Below are positions 17,759 through 26,398 of a stretch of DNA of 30,341 nt, piece after piece. The translations under genes were made by a program, and so were the position numbers. Within the stretch, counting starts at the first letter, position 1. The number at the start of each line of letters is the position of its first letter. Source of the DNA: an uncultured Pseudomonadota bacterium (GTDB taxonomy: Bacteria > Pseudomonadota > Gammaproteobacteria > Burkholderiales > Eutrophovitaceae). The stretch covers positions 1 to 30,341 of the forward strand of contig CALJLA010000186.1 in assembly GCA_937983055.1 (NCBI GenBank), given 5' to 3'. The notes under the pieces are model-generated. The model ran no database searches. It was given only the letters and a program-made list of their open reading frames with translations, and was not told the origin of the DNA.

Positions 17759-17791
17759 GCCCGCGCACAGCACGCCGTGCTGCGCCGGCGG

Positions 17792-17821
17792 TTCACAGCC
17801 CCGGGCAAGTTTGGTTACACT
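17792..17821 (+). promoter_or_regulatory. Possible promoter of the metal-uptake cluster
   Basis: TTCACA (17792-17797) and TACACT (17816-17821) are separated by 18 bases and lie 26 bases before the ATG of the small exported protein. I looked here for a Zur-type AT-rich palindrome and did not find a good one. Confidence 0.4.
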
Positions 17822-17847
17822 CCCGCCCGACTGCATCATCGACCGCA

Positions 17848-18159
17848 ATGAAGCTTTTTCGCCGAGCGCTGAACTGGATTATCCCCGCCGTGCTGCTGAT
17901 TGCGCAGCACGGCGCGCTCGCGCATCTGGTTTCGCATCTCGATGCCGGGCAGCCGCCCGCCCAGGAGCAATCGCTTGTCCACCTGAAGCTGTGCGGCAAG
18001 TGCGTCTCGATCGAGAAGCTCTCGCATGCCGCCGCCGCGCCGGACCTTCGACTGGTGGCAACGGAAGGTCGCTTCCTGCAGCTCGCGGCCGAGGCGTGTG
18101 CCTGCGTTACCAAGGCGCAGCCGGCTTACCGCTCCCGCGCACCGCCGCACCTCCTCTGA
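17848..18159 (+). CDS. Small exported Cys-containing protein (DUF2946-like)
   Basis: The product has 103 residues with an N-terminal signal or membrane segment (ALNWIIPAVLLIAQHGALA, about 7-25). Then come HLVSHLD, a CGKC pair (LKLCGKCVSI, about 49-53), a CAC cluster near residue 84, and a terminal RSRAPP. This layout (His near the N-terminus, CxxC in the middle, R-x-P-P end) resembles small DUF2946-type proteins often found beside metal uptake genes, but similarity is too weak for a firm family call. Cys and His residues suggest metal binding in the periplasm. It is the first gene of the cluster, 74 bases before the porin-like gene. Confidence 0.65.
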   Translation: MKLFRRALNWIIPAVLLIAQHGALAHLVSHLDAGQPPAQEQSLVHLKLCGKCVSIEKLSHAAAAPDLRLVATEGRFLQLAAEACACVTKAQPAYRSRAPPHLL

Positions 18160-18233
18160 CCGACCAAGTCCGACGCGACGCCCGCTCACGGCGGCGGCGT
18201 GCTATCGCTTTTTCGAATCAGAGGAGAGTATCA

Positions 18234-19619
18234 ATGGTCAGGAAACCGCTTGCCGCGCTGATGGCGGCCGCGTTCGCAACCCCCCTGGGCGTTGCCGCCC
18301 AGGATGCCGAAATCGAAACGCTGCGCGAACAGATCCGCCAGCTCGAAGAGCGCGTGGAGCGCGCCGAGCAGCGCCGGGCCGCGCCAGCGTCACCCGCCGC
18401 GCCGGCGGCCATGGACTCCAGCCGCTCGATGCTGAGCGACAACACGTTCAATCCGGCGATTTCGCTGATCCTGGACGCCAAGTACCGCAACCTGGAAGAG
18501 TCGCCGGAGACCTACCAGATCGGCGGTTTCGTGCCGGCCGGCGGCCACGGCGAGGAAGGGCACGGCCATGGCGCCGGCCCCGGCGAGCGCGGCTTCAGCC
18601 TGGAGGAATCGGAGCTCACCCTTTCGGCCAACATCGACCCGTATTTTTCCGGCTACTTCACCGCCGCAGTCACCGGCGAGGACGAGATCGAGGTCGAGGA
18701 AGCCTTCGTGCAGAACAGCGGCTTCGTGCCCGGACTGACGATCAAGGCCGGACGGTTCTTCTCCGCCTTTGGCTACCAGAACGAGCAGCACCCGCATGCC
18801 TGGGATTTTGCCGACATTCCCCTTGTCCACCAGGCGTTCTTCGGCGGCAACCTGGCCGACGACGGCGTGCAGCTGCGCTGGGTGGCGCCCACGCCGCTGT
18901 TCGTCGAGCTCGGTGGCGAAGCGGGGCGCGGCGCGAATTTCCCCGGCTCGGAGCGCGACAAGAACGGACTCAATGCCGGCGCGCTGTTCGCGCGTGTCGG
19001 CGGCGATATCGGCTTCAGCCACAGCTACCGCTTCGGCCTGTCTTACCGCGAGACGCGCGCCGCCGAACGCGAGTACGACGACAGCGATTCCGCCGGCACC
19101 GAGATCGAGAACATTTTCTCCGATCTCGAAAGCAAGATGTGGGGCGTGGACTTCGTCTGGAAGTGGGCGCCCGACGGCAATTCGAAGGCACGAAATTTCA
19201 AGTTCCAGGCGGAATACTTCCAGCGCAAGGAGAACGGTCAGCTCGGATACGATTTCGACGACATCACCGAAACTTTCGCGCAGGAAGGCGCCTACACCAG
19301 CGAGCAAAACGGCTGGTACGCGCAGGTGATCTACCAGTTCATGCCGCGCTGGCGCTTCGGCGTGCGCTACGACCGGCTCGATTCGGGCACACTCGACTAT
19401 GCGCCGGTCGCCAGTGGCGCGCTTACGCGGGACGATCTGCAACTGCTGCGCGCCCACGAACCGGAGCGCAGTACCGCAATGATCGATTTCTCGCCCACGG
19501 AGTTCTCGCGGCTGCGGCTGCAGTTCGCCCAGGACAAGGCGCGCTTCGATCAAACCGATAATCAAATCGTTCTGCAATACATCATGAGCCTGGGCGCGCA
19601 CGGCGCCCATCGGTTCTGA
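18234..19619 (+). CDS. Porin-like outer-membrane protein with N-terminal coiled coil and His-rich segment
   Basis: The product has 461 residues. A signal peptide (about 1-22) ends at GVAAQ. A short coiled coil follows (IETLREQIRQLEERVERAEQ, about 27-46), then an Ala/Pro linker. From about residue 70 on, alternating beta-strand segments rich in aromatic residues suggest a barrel (YFSGYFTAAVTG, IKAGRFFSAFGYQ, FGLSYRETRA, WYAQVIYQFMPRWRFGVRYDRL, and final IVLQYIMS). The segment GGHGEEGHGHG (103-113) could bind metal at the cell surface or periplasmic mouth. The coiled coil resembles those that trimerise porins. There is no plug domain or TonB box, so it is not a TonB-dependent receptor. It stands directly before a ZnuA-type gene, so zinc or a related metal is the likely cargo (inference). 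GAGGAGA gives the ribosome site. Confidence 0.8.
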   Translation: MVRKPLAALMAAAFATPLGVAAQDAEIETLREQIRQLEERVERAEQRRAAPASPAAPAAMDSSRSMLSDNTFNPAISLILDAKYRNLEESPETYQIGGFVPAGGHGEEGHGHGAGPGERGFSLEESELTLSANIDPYFSGYFTAAVTGEDEIEVEEAFVQNSGFVPGLTIKAGRFFSAFGYQNEQHPHAWDFADIPLVHQAFFGGNLADDGVQLRWVAPTPLFVELGGEAGRGANFPGSERDKNGLNAGALFARVGGDIGFSHSYRFGLSYRETRAAEREYDDSDSAGTEIENIFSDLESKMWGVDFVWKWAPDGNSKARNFKFQAEYFQRKENGQLGYDFDDITETFAQEGAYTSEQNGWYAQVIYQFMPRWRFGVRYDRLDSGTLDYAPVASGALTRDDLQLLRAHEPERSTAMIDFSPTEFSRLRLQFAQDKARFDQTDNQIVLQYIMSLGAHGAHRF

Positions 19620-19673
19620 TCGCGCGGGCGGGCCGGCCGCAGCGCCGGCCCGCCCGCACTGGGGGAGTGTGCG

Positions 19674-20585
19674 ATGAGAATCCTGTTTGCAGTATTCATC
19701 CTGGCCGCCACCAGCCTGGCGTGGGTTGCGCCGGCGCAGGCAAAAGTCAACGTCTTTGCCTGCGAGCCGGAGTGGGCTTCGCTGTCGGAAGCGCTCGGCG
19801 GCGACAAGGTCTCGGTCTACCAGGCCACCTCGCCCAGGCAGGACCCGCACCGGGTGGAAGCGCGGCCCAGCCTGATCGCCCGCATGCGCTCTGCCGATCT
19901 GATGGTGTGCAACGGTGCCGAACTGGAAGTCGCTTGGCTTCCGGTGCTCCTGAAGGCGTCTGGAAACCGCTCGGTGCAACCCGGCCAGCCCGGGCATTTC
20001 CTCGCGGCGGACCAGGTCGACCGCCTCGAGGTGCCGGCCGAGGTCGATCGGGCGATGGGGGATGTGCACCCGTACGGGAATCCGCATGTGCACCTCGATC
20101 CGCGCCGGATCGCGAAGATCGGCGCGGCGCTAAGCCAGCGGCTGGCGCAGATCGATCCGGGCAGTGCCGACTACTACGCAGCCCGCGGCCGCGATTTTCA
20201 GGCGCGCTGGCGCGAGGCCATCGCCCGCTGGGAAAAGGAGGCTGCGGCGCTGAAAGGACTGGCGGTAGTGACCTACCATCGCGATTCGGTCTACCTGGCC
20301 GACTGGCTGGGGCTGAAGCTCGCGATGACAATCGAGCCCAAGCCCGGCATTCCACCCAGCGCTGGCCATCTGGCGGAACTGCTGACCCGATTGAAAGCCG
20401 ATCCGGCCGACCTCATCCTGCGCATGGCCTACAACGAGCCGAAAGCGCCGCAGTGGCTGGCCGAGCGCACCGGCGTGCCGATTGCGGTCCTGCCGTTTAC
20501 CGTGGGGGGCACGCGTGAGGCGGGCGACCTGTTCGGCTTGTTCGACGACAGCATCGCGCGGCTGAGGAAGGCGGCGGGGCGCTGA
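19674..20585 (+). CDS. ZnuA-type metal ABC transporter substrate-binding protein
   Basis: A 303-residue periplasmic protein of the cluster A-I (zinc/manganese) binding family. The signal peptide runs to about residue 23 (VAPAQA). Probable metal ligands are His59 (QDPHRVEARPS), His138 (GNPHVHLDP) and His202 (VTYHRDSVYL). In the usual family sequence the first site reads DPHHFE; here the second His is Arg. The acidic His-rich loop of many ZnuA proteins is missing. Three His ligands favour zinc over manganese. GGGGGAG precedes the ATG. The stop overlaps the permease ATG by one base. Confidence 0.9.
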   Translation: MRILFAVFILAATSLAWVAPAQAKVNVFACEPEWASLSEALGGDKVSVYQATSPRQDPHRVEARPSLIARMRSADLMVCNGAELEVAWLPVLLKASGNRSVQPGQPGHFLAADQVDRLEVPAEVDRAMGDVHPYGNPHVHLDPRRIAKIGAALSQRLAQIDPGSADYYAARGRDFQARWREAIARWEKEAAALKGLAVVTYHRDSVYLADWLGLKLAMTIEPKPGIPPSAGHLAELLTRLKADPADLILRMAYNEPKAPQWLAERTGVPIAVLPFTVGGTREAGDLFGLFDDSIARLRKAAGR

Positions 20586-21343
20586 TGCCCACCGAACAGC
20601 TGACCATTCTGCTGCCGGCCCTTGTCGCCGGCCTTCTGGTGATCGCCACGCATGTGCCGCTGGGAATGGTGGTGCTCGCCCGCGGCATCGTGTTCATCGA
20701 CATTGCCATCGCCCAGATTGCCGGCGCCGGCGTGGTGGCGGCGGATCTGGCCGGCTTCGAAAGCCACGGCATCGCGGTTCAGCTGTCTGCGCTGGGCGCC
20801 GCGATGGCCGGCGCGCTGTTGCTGACCTGGACCGAGAAACGCTGGCCGCGCTACCAGGAAGCGATTATCGGCACGGTGTTCATTCTGGCCGCCACACTGG
20901 AGATTCTGATGCTTTCGCAGAATCCGCACGGCGGCGAATACCTGCGGCAACTGCTCGTCGGGCAGATTCTCTGGGTCGGTTCGGAGCAGCTGCTGTGGGT
21001 TGGCGCAGTCACCGCAATGGTCTGCCTCGCCTGGTTTGGCGCCGGCGAGCAGCGGCTGGGGCGCATGGGTTTTTATCTCCTGTTCGGACTGGCGGTCACT
21101 GCCTCGGTGCAGATGGTCGGTGTCTATCTGGTGTTTGCCAGCCTGATCATTCCGGCCCTGGCAACCCGCGACGCGCGCAACCGCCGACTGGCGAAAGCCT
21201 ACGCGGTCGGCGCCATCGGCTATCTGGCCGGCCTGCTGGTGTCGCTGTACACCGACCTGCCGACCGGCGCGGTCATTGTCTGGGCCCTAGCCCTGGCCGG
21301 AATCGCGTTCAGCGCGCTGGAAAAGCACTCGCCCGCCACCTGA
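20585..21343 (+). CDS. Metal ABC transporter permease (ZnuB-like)
   Basis: A 252-residue inner-membrane permease of the ABC-3 family with about seven hydrophobic segments. The start LLPALVAGLLVIATHVPLGMVVLARGIVFIDIAIAQIAGAG contains the family's cytoplasmic coupling region. QMVGVYLVFASLIIPALATR near residues 175-195 and the C-terminal LAGLLVSLYTDLPTGAVIVWALALAGIAF are typical. Coupled to the binding protein by TGATG. No ATP-binding subunit gene follows; the operon ends at a terminator 40 bases on, so the ATPase must be encoded elsewhere. Confidence 0.9.
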   Translation: MPTEQLTILLPALVAGLLVIATHVPLGMVVLARGIVFIDIAIAQIAGAGVVAADLAGFESHGIAVQLSALGAAMAGALLLTWTEKRWPRYQEAIIGTVFILAATLEILMLSQNPHGGEYLRQLLVGQILWVGSEQLLWVGAVTAMVCLAWFGAGEQRLGRMGFYLLFGLAVTASVQMVGVYLVFASLIIPALATRDARNRRLAKAYAVGAIGYLAGLLVSLYTDLPTGAVIVWALALAGIAFSALEKHSPAT

Positions 21344-21383
21344 GCCGCCTTGCCTGCGCGGCAGGCAATGGCTATGCTCGAAG

Positions 21384-21410
21384 AGCCTGCGCATGCGCGC
21401 AGGCTTTTTC
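21384..21410 (+). terminator. Rho-independent terminator of the metal-uptake operon
   Basis: AGCCTGCGC (21384-21392) pairs with GCGCAGGCT (21397-21405) around a 4-base loop, followed by TTTTT, CC and another TTTTT. The 9 bp GC-rich stem with T-tract is a strong terminator. It lies 41 bases after the permease stop. Confidence 0.9.
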
Positions 21411-21473
21411 CTTTTTGGGCGTCCGCCCGCCCGGAAACCGCGACTCACGGTTCCGGTGCGCGGCGGCAGTGCC

Positions 21474-21493
21474 ACCCGGCGCGAGCGCCGGGT
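21474..21493. other. Short perfect palindrome in the hslV leader
   Basis: ACCCGGCGC and GCGCCGGGT meet almost without a loop, 33 bases before the hslV start. There is no T-tract, so it is not a terminator. It could be a structured part of the hslV leader; the function is unknown. Confidence 0.35.
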
Positions 21494-21526
21494 CGGCGGA
21501 CGCGGGGTACAGGTGGAACACAGGAT

Positions 21527-22066
<540 letters not shown>

Positions 22067-22123
22067 CGTCCAGCGCATGCCCGGTCCGCAGCACCCGCGG
22101 TTCAGCGACACAAATGCCCGCCA

Positions 22124-22401
22124 GCGCAGCGGCTTGTTGCGGCGAAGGCTAACCTGCGCAGCAGGTTAAGCGCGCAGCGCGGGCCGTAGCCACAAACACA
22201 TCACCGAACTCAACCATGTCTTCGATGACCCCGCAGGAAATCGTCCACGAACTGGACAACACGCCGCGCAGCGGCTTGTTGCGGCGAAGGCTAACCTGCG
22301 CAGCAGGTTAAGCGCGCAGCGCGGGCCGTAGCCACAAACACATCACCGAACTCAACCATGTCTTCGATGACCCCACAGGAAATCGTCCACGAACTGGACA
22401 A
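22124..22401 (+). repeat. 136 bp tandem duplication of the hslU leader and 5' end
   Basis: Copy 1 is 22124-22259 and copy 2 is 22266-22401 (period 142, with a 6-base joint). They differ at one position only, G22233 against A22375, a silent Pro codon change in hslU. Each copy has a hairpin built on AACCTGC and GCAGGTT (22151-22167 and 22293-22309), the leader, the ATG and the first 14 full codons of hslU. The full-length gene continues from copy 2. Confidence 0.95.
22216..22311 (+). pseudogene. Truncated extra copy of the hslU 5' end
   Basis: The first duplicate copy keeps the ATG and opening codons of hslU (MSSMTPQEIVHELD). It then runs into the second copy of the leader and stops at TAA (22309-22311) after 31 codons. 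The stop lies 47 bases before the real hslU start. If translated it would make a 31-residue peptide without any AAA+ core. It may be a decoy or upstream open frame with its own start signals. Confidence 0.8.
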
Positions 22402-23692
22402 ACACATCATCGGCCAGGATGCGGCCAAGCGCGCGGTCGCCATCGCGCTGAGAAACCGCTGGCGGCGCCAGCAGGTCGCCGAGCCGCTGCGCCATGAGAT
22501 CACGCCGAAGAACATCCTGATGATCGGGCCGACCGGCGTCGGCAAGACCGAGATTGCGCGGCGACTTGCGCGGCTGGCCGACGCGCCCTTCATCAAGGTG
22601 GAGGCGACCAAGTTCACCGAGGTCGGCTACGTCGGCAAGGATGTCGACAGCATCATTCGCGACCTGGTGGAAACTGCGGTGAAGGACGCGCGTGAGCAGG
22701 AAACGCGCAAGGTCCGCCATCGCGCCGAAGACCTTGCCGAGGAGCGCATTCTCGATGCATTGCTGCCGCCGGCACGCGAAGTCGGTTTCGGGGGCGGCGA
22801 ACCGGCCAGCACCGACACCGCCACCCGGCAGAAATTCCGCAAGCGGCTGCGCGAGGGCGAACTCGACGACAAGGAAATCGAAATCGAGGTCTCGCAGGCG
22901 GCTGCGCACATGGAAATCCTGGCACCGCCCGGCATGGAGGAGCTCACCTCGCAGATTCAGGGCATGTTCCAGAACCTCGGCGGTGGCCGCAAGCGGCTGC
23001 GCAAGATCCGCATCAAGGAAGCGTTCAAGCTGCTGACCGACGAGGAAGCGGCGAAGCTGATCAACGACGAGGAGCTCAAGCTGCGCGCCCTGACCAATGC
23101 CGAACAGAACGGCATCGTGTTCATCGACGAAGTCGACAAGATCACCAGCCGGCAGGAGACCTCGGCGGCCGAGGTCTCGCGACAGGGCGTGCAGCGCGAC
23201 CTGTTGCCGCTGGTGGAAGGCACGACCGTGTCGACCAAGTACGGCATGGTGCGCACCGACCACATCCTGTTCATCGGCAGCGGGGCGTTCCACCTGTCCA
23301 AGCCCTCGGATCTCATCCCGGAACTGCAAGGCCGGTTTCCGATCCGGGTGGAGCTGTCGAGCCTTTCGGTCGGCGATTTCGAGCGCATTCTCACCGCCAC
23401 CGATGCCTGCCTGACCCGACAGTACCAGGCGCTGCTCGAGACCGAGGGCGTGACCCTGGCGTTCAGGCCCGACGGCATCCGGCGCCTCGCCGAGATCGCA
23501 TGGCAGGTCAACGAGAAAACCGAGAACATCGGCGCCCGGCGCCTGTACACGGTGATGGAAAAGCTGCTGGAAGAGCTCTCGTTCGAGGCTTCGCGGCGCC
23601 AGTCGCAGACGATCACCGTGGATGCCGCCTATGTCGACGCCCGGCTCAAGGAACTGGCCGGCAGCGAAGATCTGGCGCGCTATGTGCTGTAG
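22358..23692 (+). CDS. hslU: ATP-dependent protease ATPase subunit HslU
   Basis: This 444-residue AAA+ unfoldase feeds substrates to HslV. The N-terminus MTPQEIVHELDKHIIGQDAA is followed by Walker A GPTGVGKT (57-64) and the pore loop segment FTEVGYVGKDVDS. The intermediate (I) domain lies about 105-240, Walker B is IVFIDEVDKI, and GRFPIRVEL and ENIGARRLYTVME follow. The C-terminal LARYVL tail inserts into HslV. Length is full. ATG at 22358 matches the family. The ATG is preceded by CTCAACC with no clear Shine-Dalgarno, in both copies of the duplicated leader. Confidence 0.97.
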   Translation: MSSMTPQEIVHELDKHIIGQDAAKRAVAIALRNRWRRQQVAEPLRHEITPKNILMIGPTGVGKTEIARRLARLADAPFIKVEATKFTEVGYVGKDVDSIIRDLVETAVKDAREQETRKVRHRAEDLAEERILDALLPPAREVGFGGGEPASTDTATRQKFRKRLREGELDDKEIEIEVSQAAAHMEILAPPGMEELTSQIQGMFQNLGGGRKRLRKIRIKEAFKLLTDEEAAKLINDEELKLRALTNAEQNGIVFIDEVDKITSRQETSAAEVSRQGVQRDLLPLVEGTTVSTKYGMVRTDHILFIGSGAFHLSKPSDLIPELQGRFPIRVELSSLSVGDFERILTATDACLTRQYQALLETEGVTLAFRPDGIRRLAEIAWQVNEKTENIGARRLYTVMEKLLEELSFEASRRQSQTITVDAAYVDARLKELAGSEDLARYVL

Positions 23693-23786
23693 CGACGGCA
23701 GCCCCGGAACGGGAGTCCGGCACGCACCGCGCCGGCGCGCGACGCACCATCGGGGCGCAAGTCTTTCGCGGCCACGACCGTTTCCC

Positions 23787-23792
23787 GATAAT
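23787..23792 (+). promoter_or_regulatory. Possible -10 box for glgP
   Basis: GATAAT lies 35 bases before the glgP ATG, with a poor TTTCGC -35 at 17 bases distance (23764-23769). The 135-base gap between hslU and glgP otherwise shows no terminator with a T-tract and no other feature. Confidence 0.3.
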
Positions 23793-23827
23793 GAGCGGGC
23801 CCGCCGCCCCGGCCCCATTTGGCATCG

Positions 23828-26386
23828 ATGAGTAAAGCGACAACCTATTTCCTGGAAGTCAAACCGAAGATTCCGCGCCGGCTCGCCCGGCTGGAAGAAC
23901 TCGCCAACAACCTCTGGTACAGCTGGGACCGGTCGACGCGCACGCTGTTTTCCCGCCTGGACACCGCGCTATGGGATTCGGTCGGCCACAATCCCAAGGC
24001 TTTTCTGAAGCGCGTCGACGAGCAGAAGCTGGTCGCGGCGGCGGACGATCCGGTGTTTCTCGGCAACTTCAACCGGGTACTCTCGGAGTTCGATACCTAC
24101 CACTCCGAACCGCTGCGTCGCAACGGTTCGGAATGGCTGCGCCAGACCGACCTGGTCGCTTACTTCAGCGCCGAGTTCGGATTCCACGAAAGTCTGCCGA
24201 TCTATTCCGGCGGCCTCGGCATCCTGGCTGGCGATCACTGCAAGTCCGCCAGCGACATGCGCCTGCCGTTCGTCGCGGTCGGCCTGCTGTACCGCCAGGG
24301 CTACTTCCACCAGTCGATCGACGCGGAGGGCAACCAGCGCGCCCACTACACCGATTCGGAGTTCGACGACCTGCCGATCCTGCCGGTGCACAACGCCGAT
24401 GGCAGCGAGGTGCGCGTCCAGGTCGAGCTGCCTGGCCGTCACTTGCAGCTTCGGGTCTGGAAGGTGGTGGTCGGGCACGTGACCCTGTACCTGCTCGACG
24501 GCGCCCTCGAGGCCAACAGCCCGCAGGATCGCGATATCACCCACCGGCTCTACGGCGGCGACCGCACCACCCGCATCGAACAGGAGATCGTGCTCGGCAT
24601 CGGCGGTGTGCGGGTGCTGTCGGCGCTCGGCCTGAAGCCGACCGTCTGGCATATCAACGAGGGCCACCCGGCGTTCCTGGTGCTCGAGCGGGTGCGCATG
24701 CTGGTCGCAAAGGGCCTCGAGTTCGACGCCGCGCTCGAGACGGTCGCGTCGAACACCGTGTTCACCACGCACACGCCGGTGCCGGCCGGGCACGATCACT
24801 TCGGCGAAGACATGATTCGCAGCTACTTCGGCCGGATGCAGCAGGAGCTAGGCCTGAGCGAGGACCAGTTTCTCGCGCTCGGCCGCGTCGGCCACAGCCG
24901 CGATTTCAACATGACCGCGCTCGCGATCCGCGGCTCGCGTTTTCAGAATGGCGTGTCGCGCATCCACGGCGGCGTGTCGTCGCGCATCTGCGCCCCGCTG
25001 TGGCCGGAACTCGAGCCCCACGAAAACCCGATCGCCTACGTCACCAACGGCGTGCACGTGCCGACCTTTCTGGCGCCGGAGTGGGGCGAGCAATTCGACA
25101 AGTTTCTGGGTTTCGACTGGTCGCACCATATGCTGGACCACAACTACTGGAGCCGGGTGGACGATATTCCGGACCATCTGTTCTGGAGCATCCGCCAGTC
25201 GCTGAAAACGCAGATGCTGCACCTGATCCGCCACCGGGTGTCCCGGCAGCACTTTCGCAACCGCGGCTCGGAAGCGCACCTCGACCGACTGCTCAAGCTC
25301 GCCGACCCGAGAAATCCAAACGTGCTCACCATCGGGTTTGCGCGCCGCTTTGCCACCTACAAGCGGGCCGCGCTGCTGTTTCGCGATCTGGACTGGCTGC
25401 GCCAGATCCTGGCCGACGACACGCACCCGGTGCTGTTTCTGTTCGCGGGCAAGGCCCACCCCGCCGATACGCCCGGCCAGGACATCATCCGCCGCGTGGT
25501 CGAGATCACCCGCATGCCGGAGTTCGAAGGCAAGATCCTGCTGGTCGAGGACTACGATCTGCGGCTGGCGCGGCGGCTGGTCGCCGGCGTCGATGTGTGG
25601 CTGAACAACCCGATCTTCCCGCTGGAGGCGAGCGGCACCTCAGGCATGAAAGCCGGCATCAACGGCGTGATCAACCTGTCGGTGCTCGACGGCTGGTGGG
25701 AGGAGGGCTACGACGGCCGGAACGGCTGGGCGATCAAGCCGGTTTCGGATCAGCTCGACGAGGAGCGCCGCGACCTCGAAGAAAGCCGCACGCTCTACGA
25801 GCTGCTGCAGGATCAGGTGATTCCCTTGTACTACCGGCGCGGGGACACCGGCTACTCGACCGGCTGGGTGCAGATGGCGAAGCGCTCGATGGCGACGCTG
25901 ATGGCCCGGTTCAGTTCGATCCGCATGGTCAACGAGTACGTGCAGAAGTTCTACCTGCCAGCGAGCCGGCAGGGCCGGCGCTTCTCCGACTCGGACTACG
26001 AAGGCGCGCGCGGCGTCGCGCAATGGAAGGCGCGGGTACGCAAGAGCTGGGGCAAGATCAGGGCGCGGCGCCTGGACGATCCGGTCAGGCAGATTCAGTT
26101 CGGCGACAAGCTGCGCTTCGAGGTGGCGGTGGAAACCGACGGCCTGAAGGCCGACGACATTTCAGTGGAATTGCTGCTGGGCCGGGACGACAGCCCGGTC
26201 GACCGCCAGCGGCAGACCTGCTATCGCTTCGAGCCGGAGGGCACGCGCACCGAGCAGGGCGAGACGCGGTTCGTGCTGGAACTCACGCCCGATCTGTGCG
26301 GCAAGCTCGAATACCGCATCCGGGTCTACCCGCACAACCGGCTGCTCGCCCATCCGTTCGAGATGGGCATGATGCACTGGCTGTAG
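23828..26386 (+). CDS. glgP: Alpha-glucan phosphorylase
   Basis: An 852-residue PLP enzyme (family GT35) that releases glucose-1-phosphate from glycogen or maltodextrin. The N-terminal DUF3417 domain (about 1-115, ARLEELANNLWYSWD) marks the Thermus-type alpha-glucan phosphorylase group rather than the E. coli GlgP/MalP type. Further segments: VAYFSAEFGFHESLPIYSGG, GILAGDHCKSASD, WHINEGHPAFLVLER, FTTHTPVPAGHD, IGFARRFATYKRA, and the PLP-binding EASGTSGMKAGINGV, where the Lys is the Schiff base residue. The C-terminal 110 residues form an extra beta-rich domain. ATG at 23828 is preferred over a TTG three codons earlier. It ends 12 bases from the convergent egtD stop with no visible terminator. 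No other glycogen gene is in the window. Confidence 0.95.
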   Translation: MSKATTYFLEVKPKIPRRLARLEELANNLWYSWDRSTRTLFSRLDTALWDSVGHNPKAFLKRVDEQKLVAAADDPVFLGNFNRVLSEFDTYHSEPLRRNGSEWLRQTDLVAYFSAEFGFHESLPIYSGGLGILAGDHCKSASDMRLPFVAVGLLYRQGYFHQSIDAEGNQRAHYTDSEFDDLPILPVHNADGSEVRVQVELPGRHLQLRVWKVVVGHVTLYLLDGALEANSPQDRDITHRLYGGDRTTRIEQEIVLGIGGVRVLSALGLKPTVWHINEGHPAFLVLERVRMLVAKGLEFDAALETVASNTVFTTHTPVPAGHDHFGEDMIRSYFGRMQQELGLSEDQFLALGRVGHSRDFNMTALAIRGSRFQNGVSRIHGGVSSRICAPLWPELEPHENPIAYVTNGVHVPTFLAPEWGEQFDKFLGFDWSHHMLDHNYWSRVDDIPDHLFWSIRQSLKTQMLHLIRHRVSRQHFRNRGSEAHLDRLLKLADPRNPNVLTIGFARRFATYKRAALLFRDLDWLRQILADDTHPVLFLFAGKAHPADTPGQDIIRRVVEITRMPEFEGKILLVEDYDLRLARRLVAGVDVWLNNPIFPLEASGTSGMKAGINGVINLSVLDGWWEEGYDGRNGWAIKPVSDQLDEERRDLEESRTLYELLQDQVIPLYYRRGDTGYSTGWVQMAKRSMATLMARFSSIRMVNEYVQKFYLPASRQGRRFSDSDYEGARGVAQWKARVRKSWGKIRARRLDDPVRQIQFGDKLRFEVAVETDGLKADDISVELLLGRDDSPVDRQRQTCYRFEPEGTRTEQGETRFVLELTPDLCGKLEYRIRVYPHNRLLAHPFEMGMMHWL

Positions 26387-26398
26387 CGGCGCCGCGGA

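Noticed and set aside
17723..17847. A Zur operator in front of the metal-uptake cluster
   Set aside because: I found no AT-rich palindrome of the GTTATA-n-TATAAC type; only a moderate promoter-like pair.
18234..19619. TonB-dependent receptor
   Set aside because: The protein is too short, has no plug domain or TonB box, and has a coiled-coil N-terminus like porins.
18390..20093. Open frame of 567 codons on the minus strand across the porin and ZnuA-type genes
   Set aside because: It spans two clearly coding genes and their gap on the other strand and has no domain; a shadow frame.
22352..23818. 488-codon minus-strand frame opposite hslU
   Set aside because: No recognisable protein; antisense shadow of hslU.
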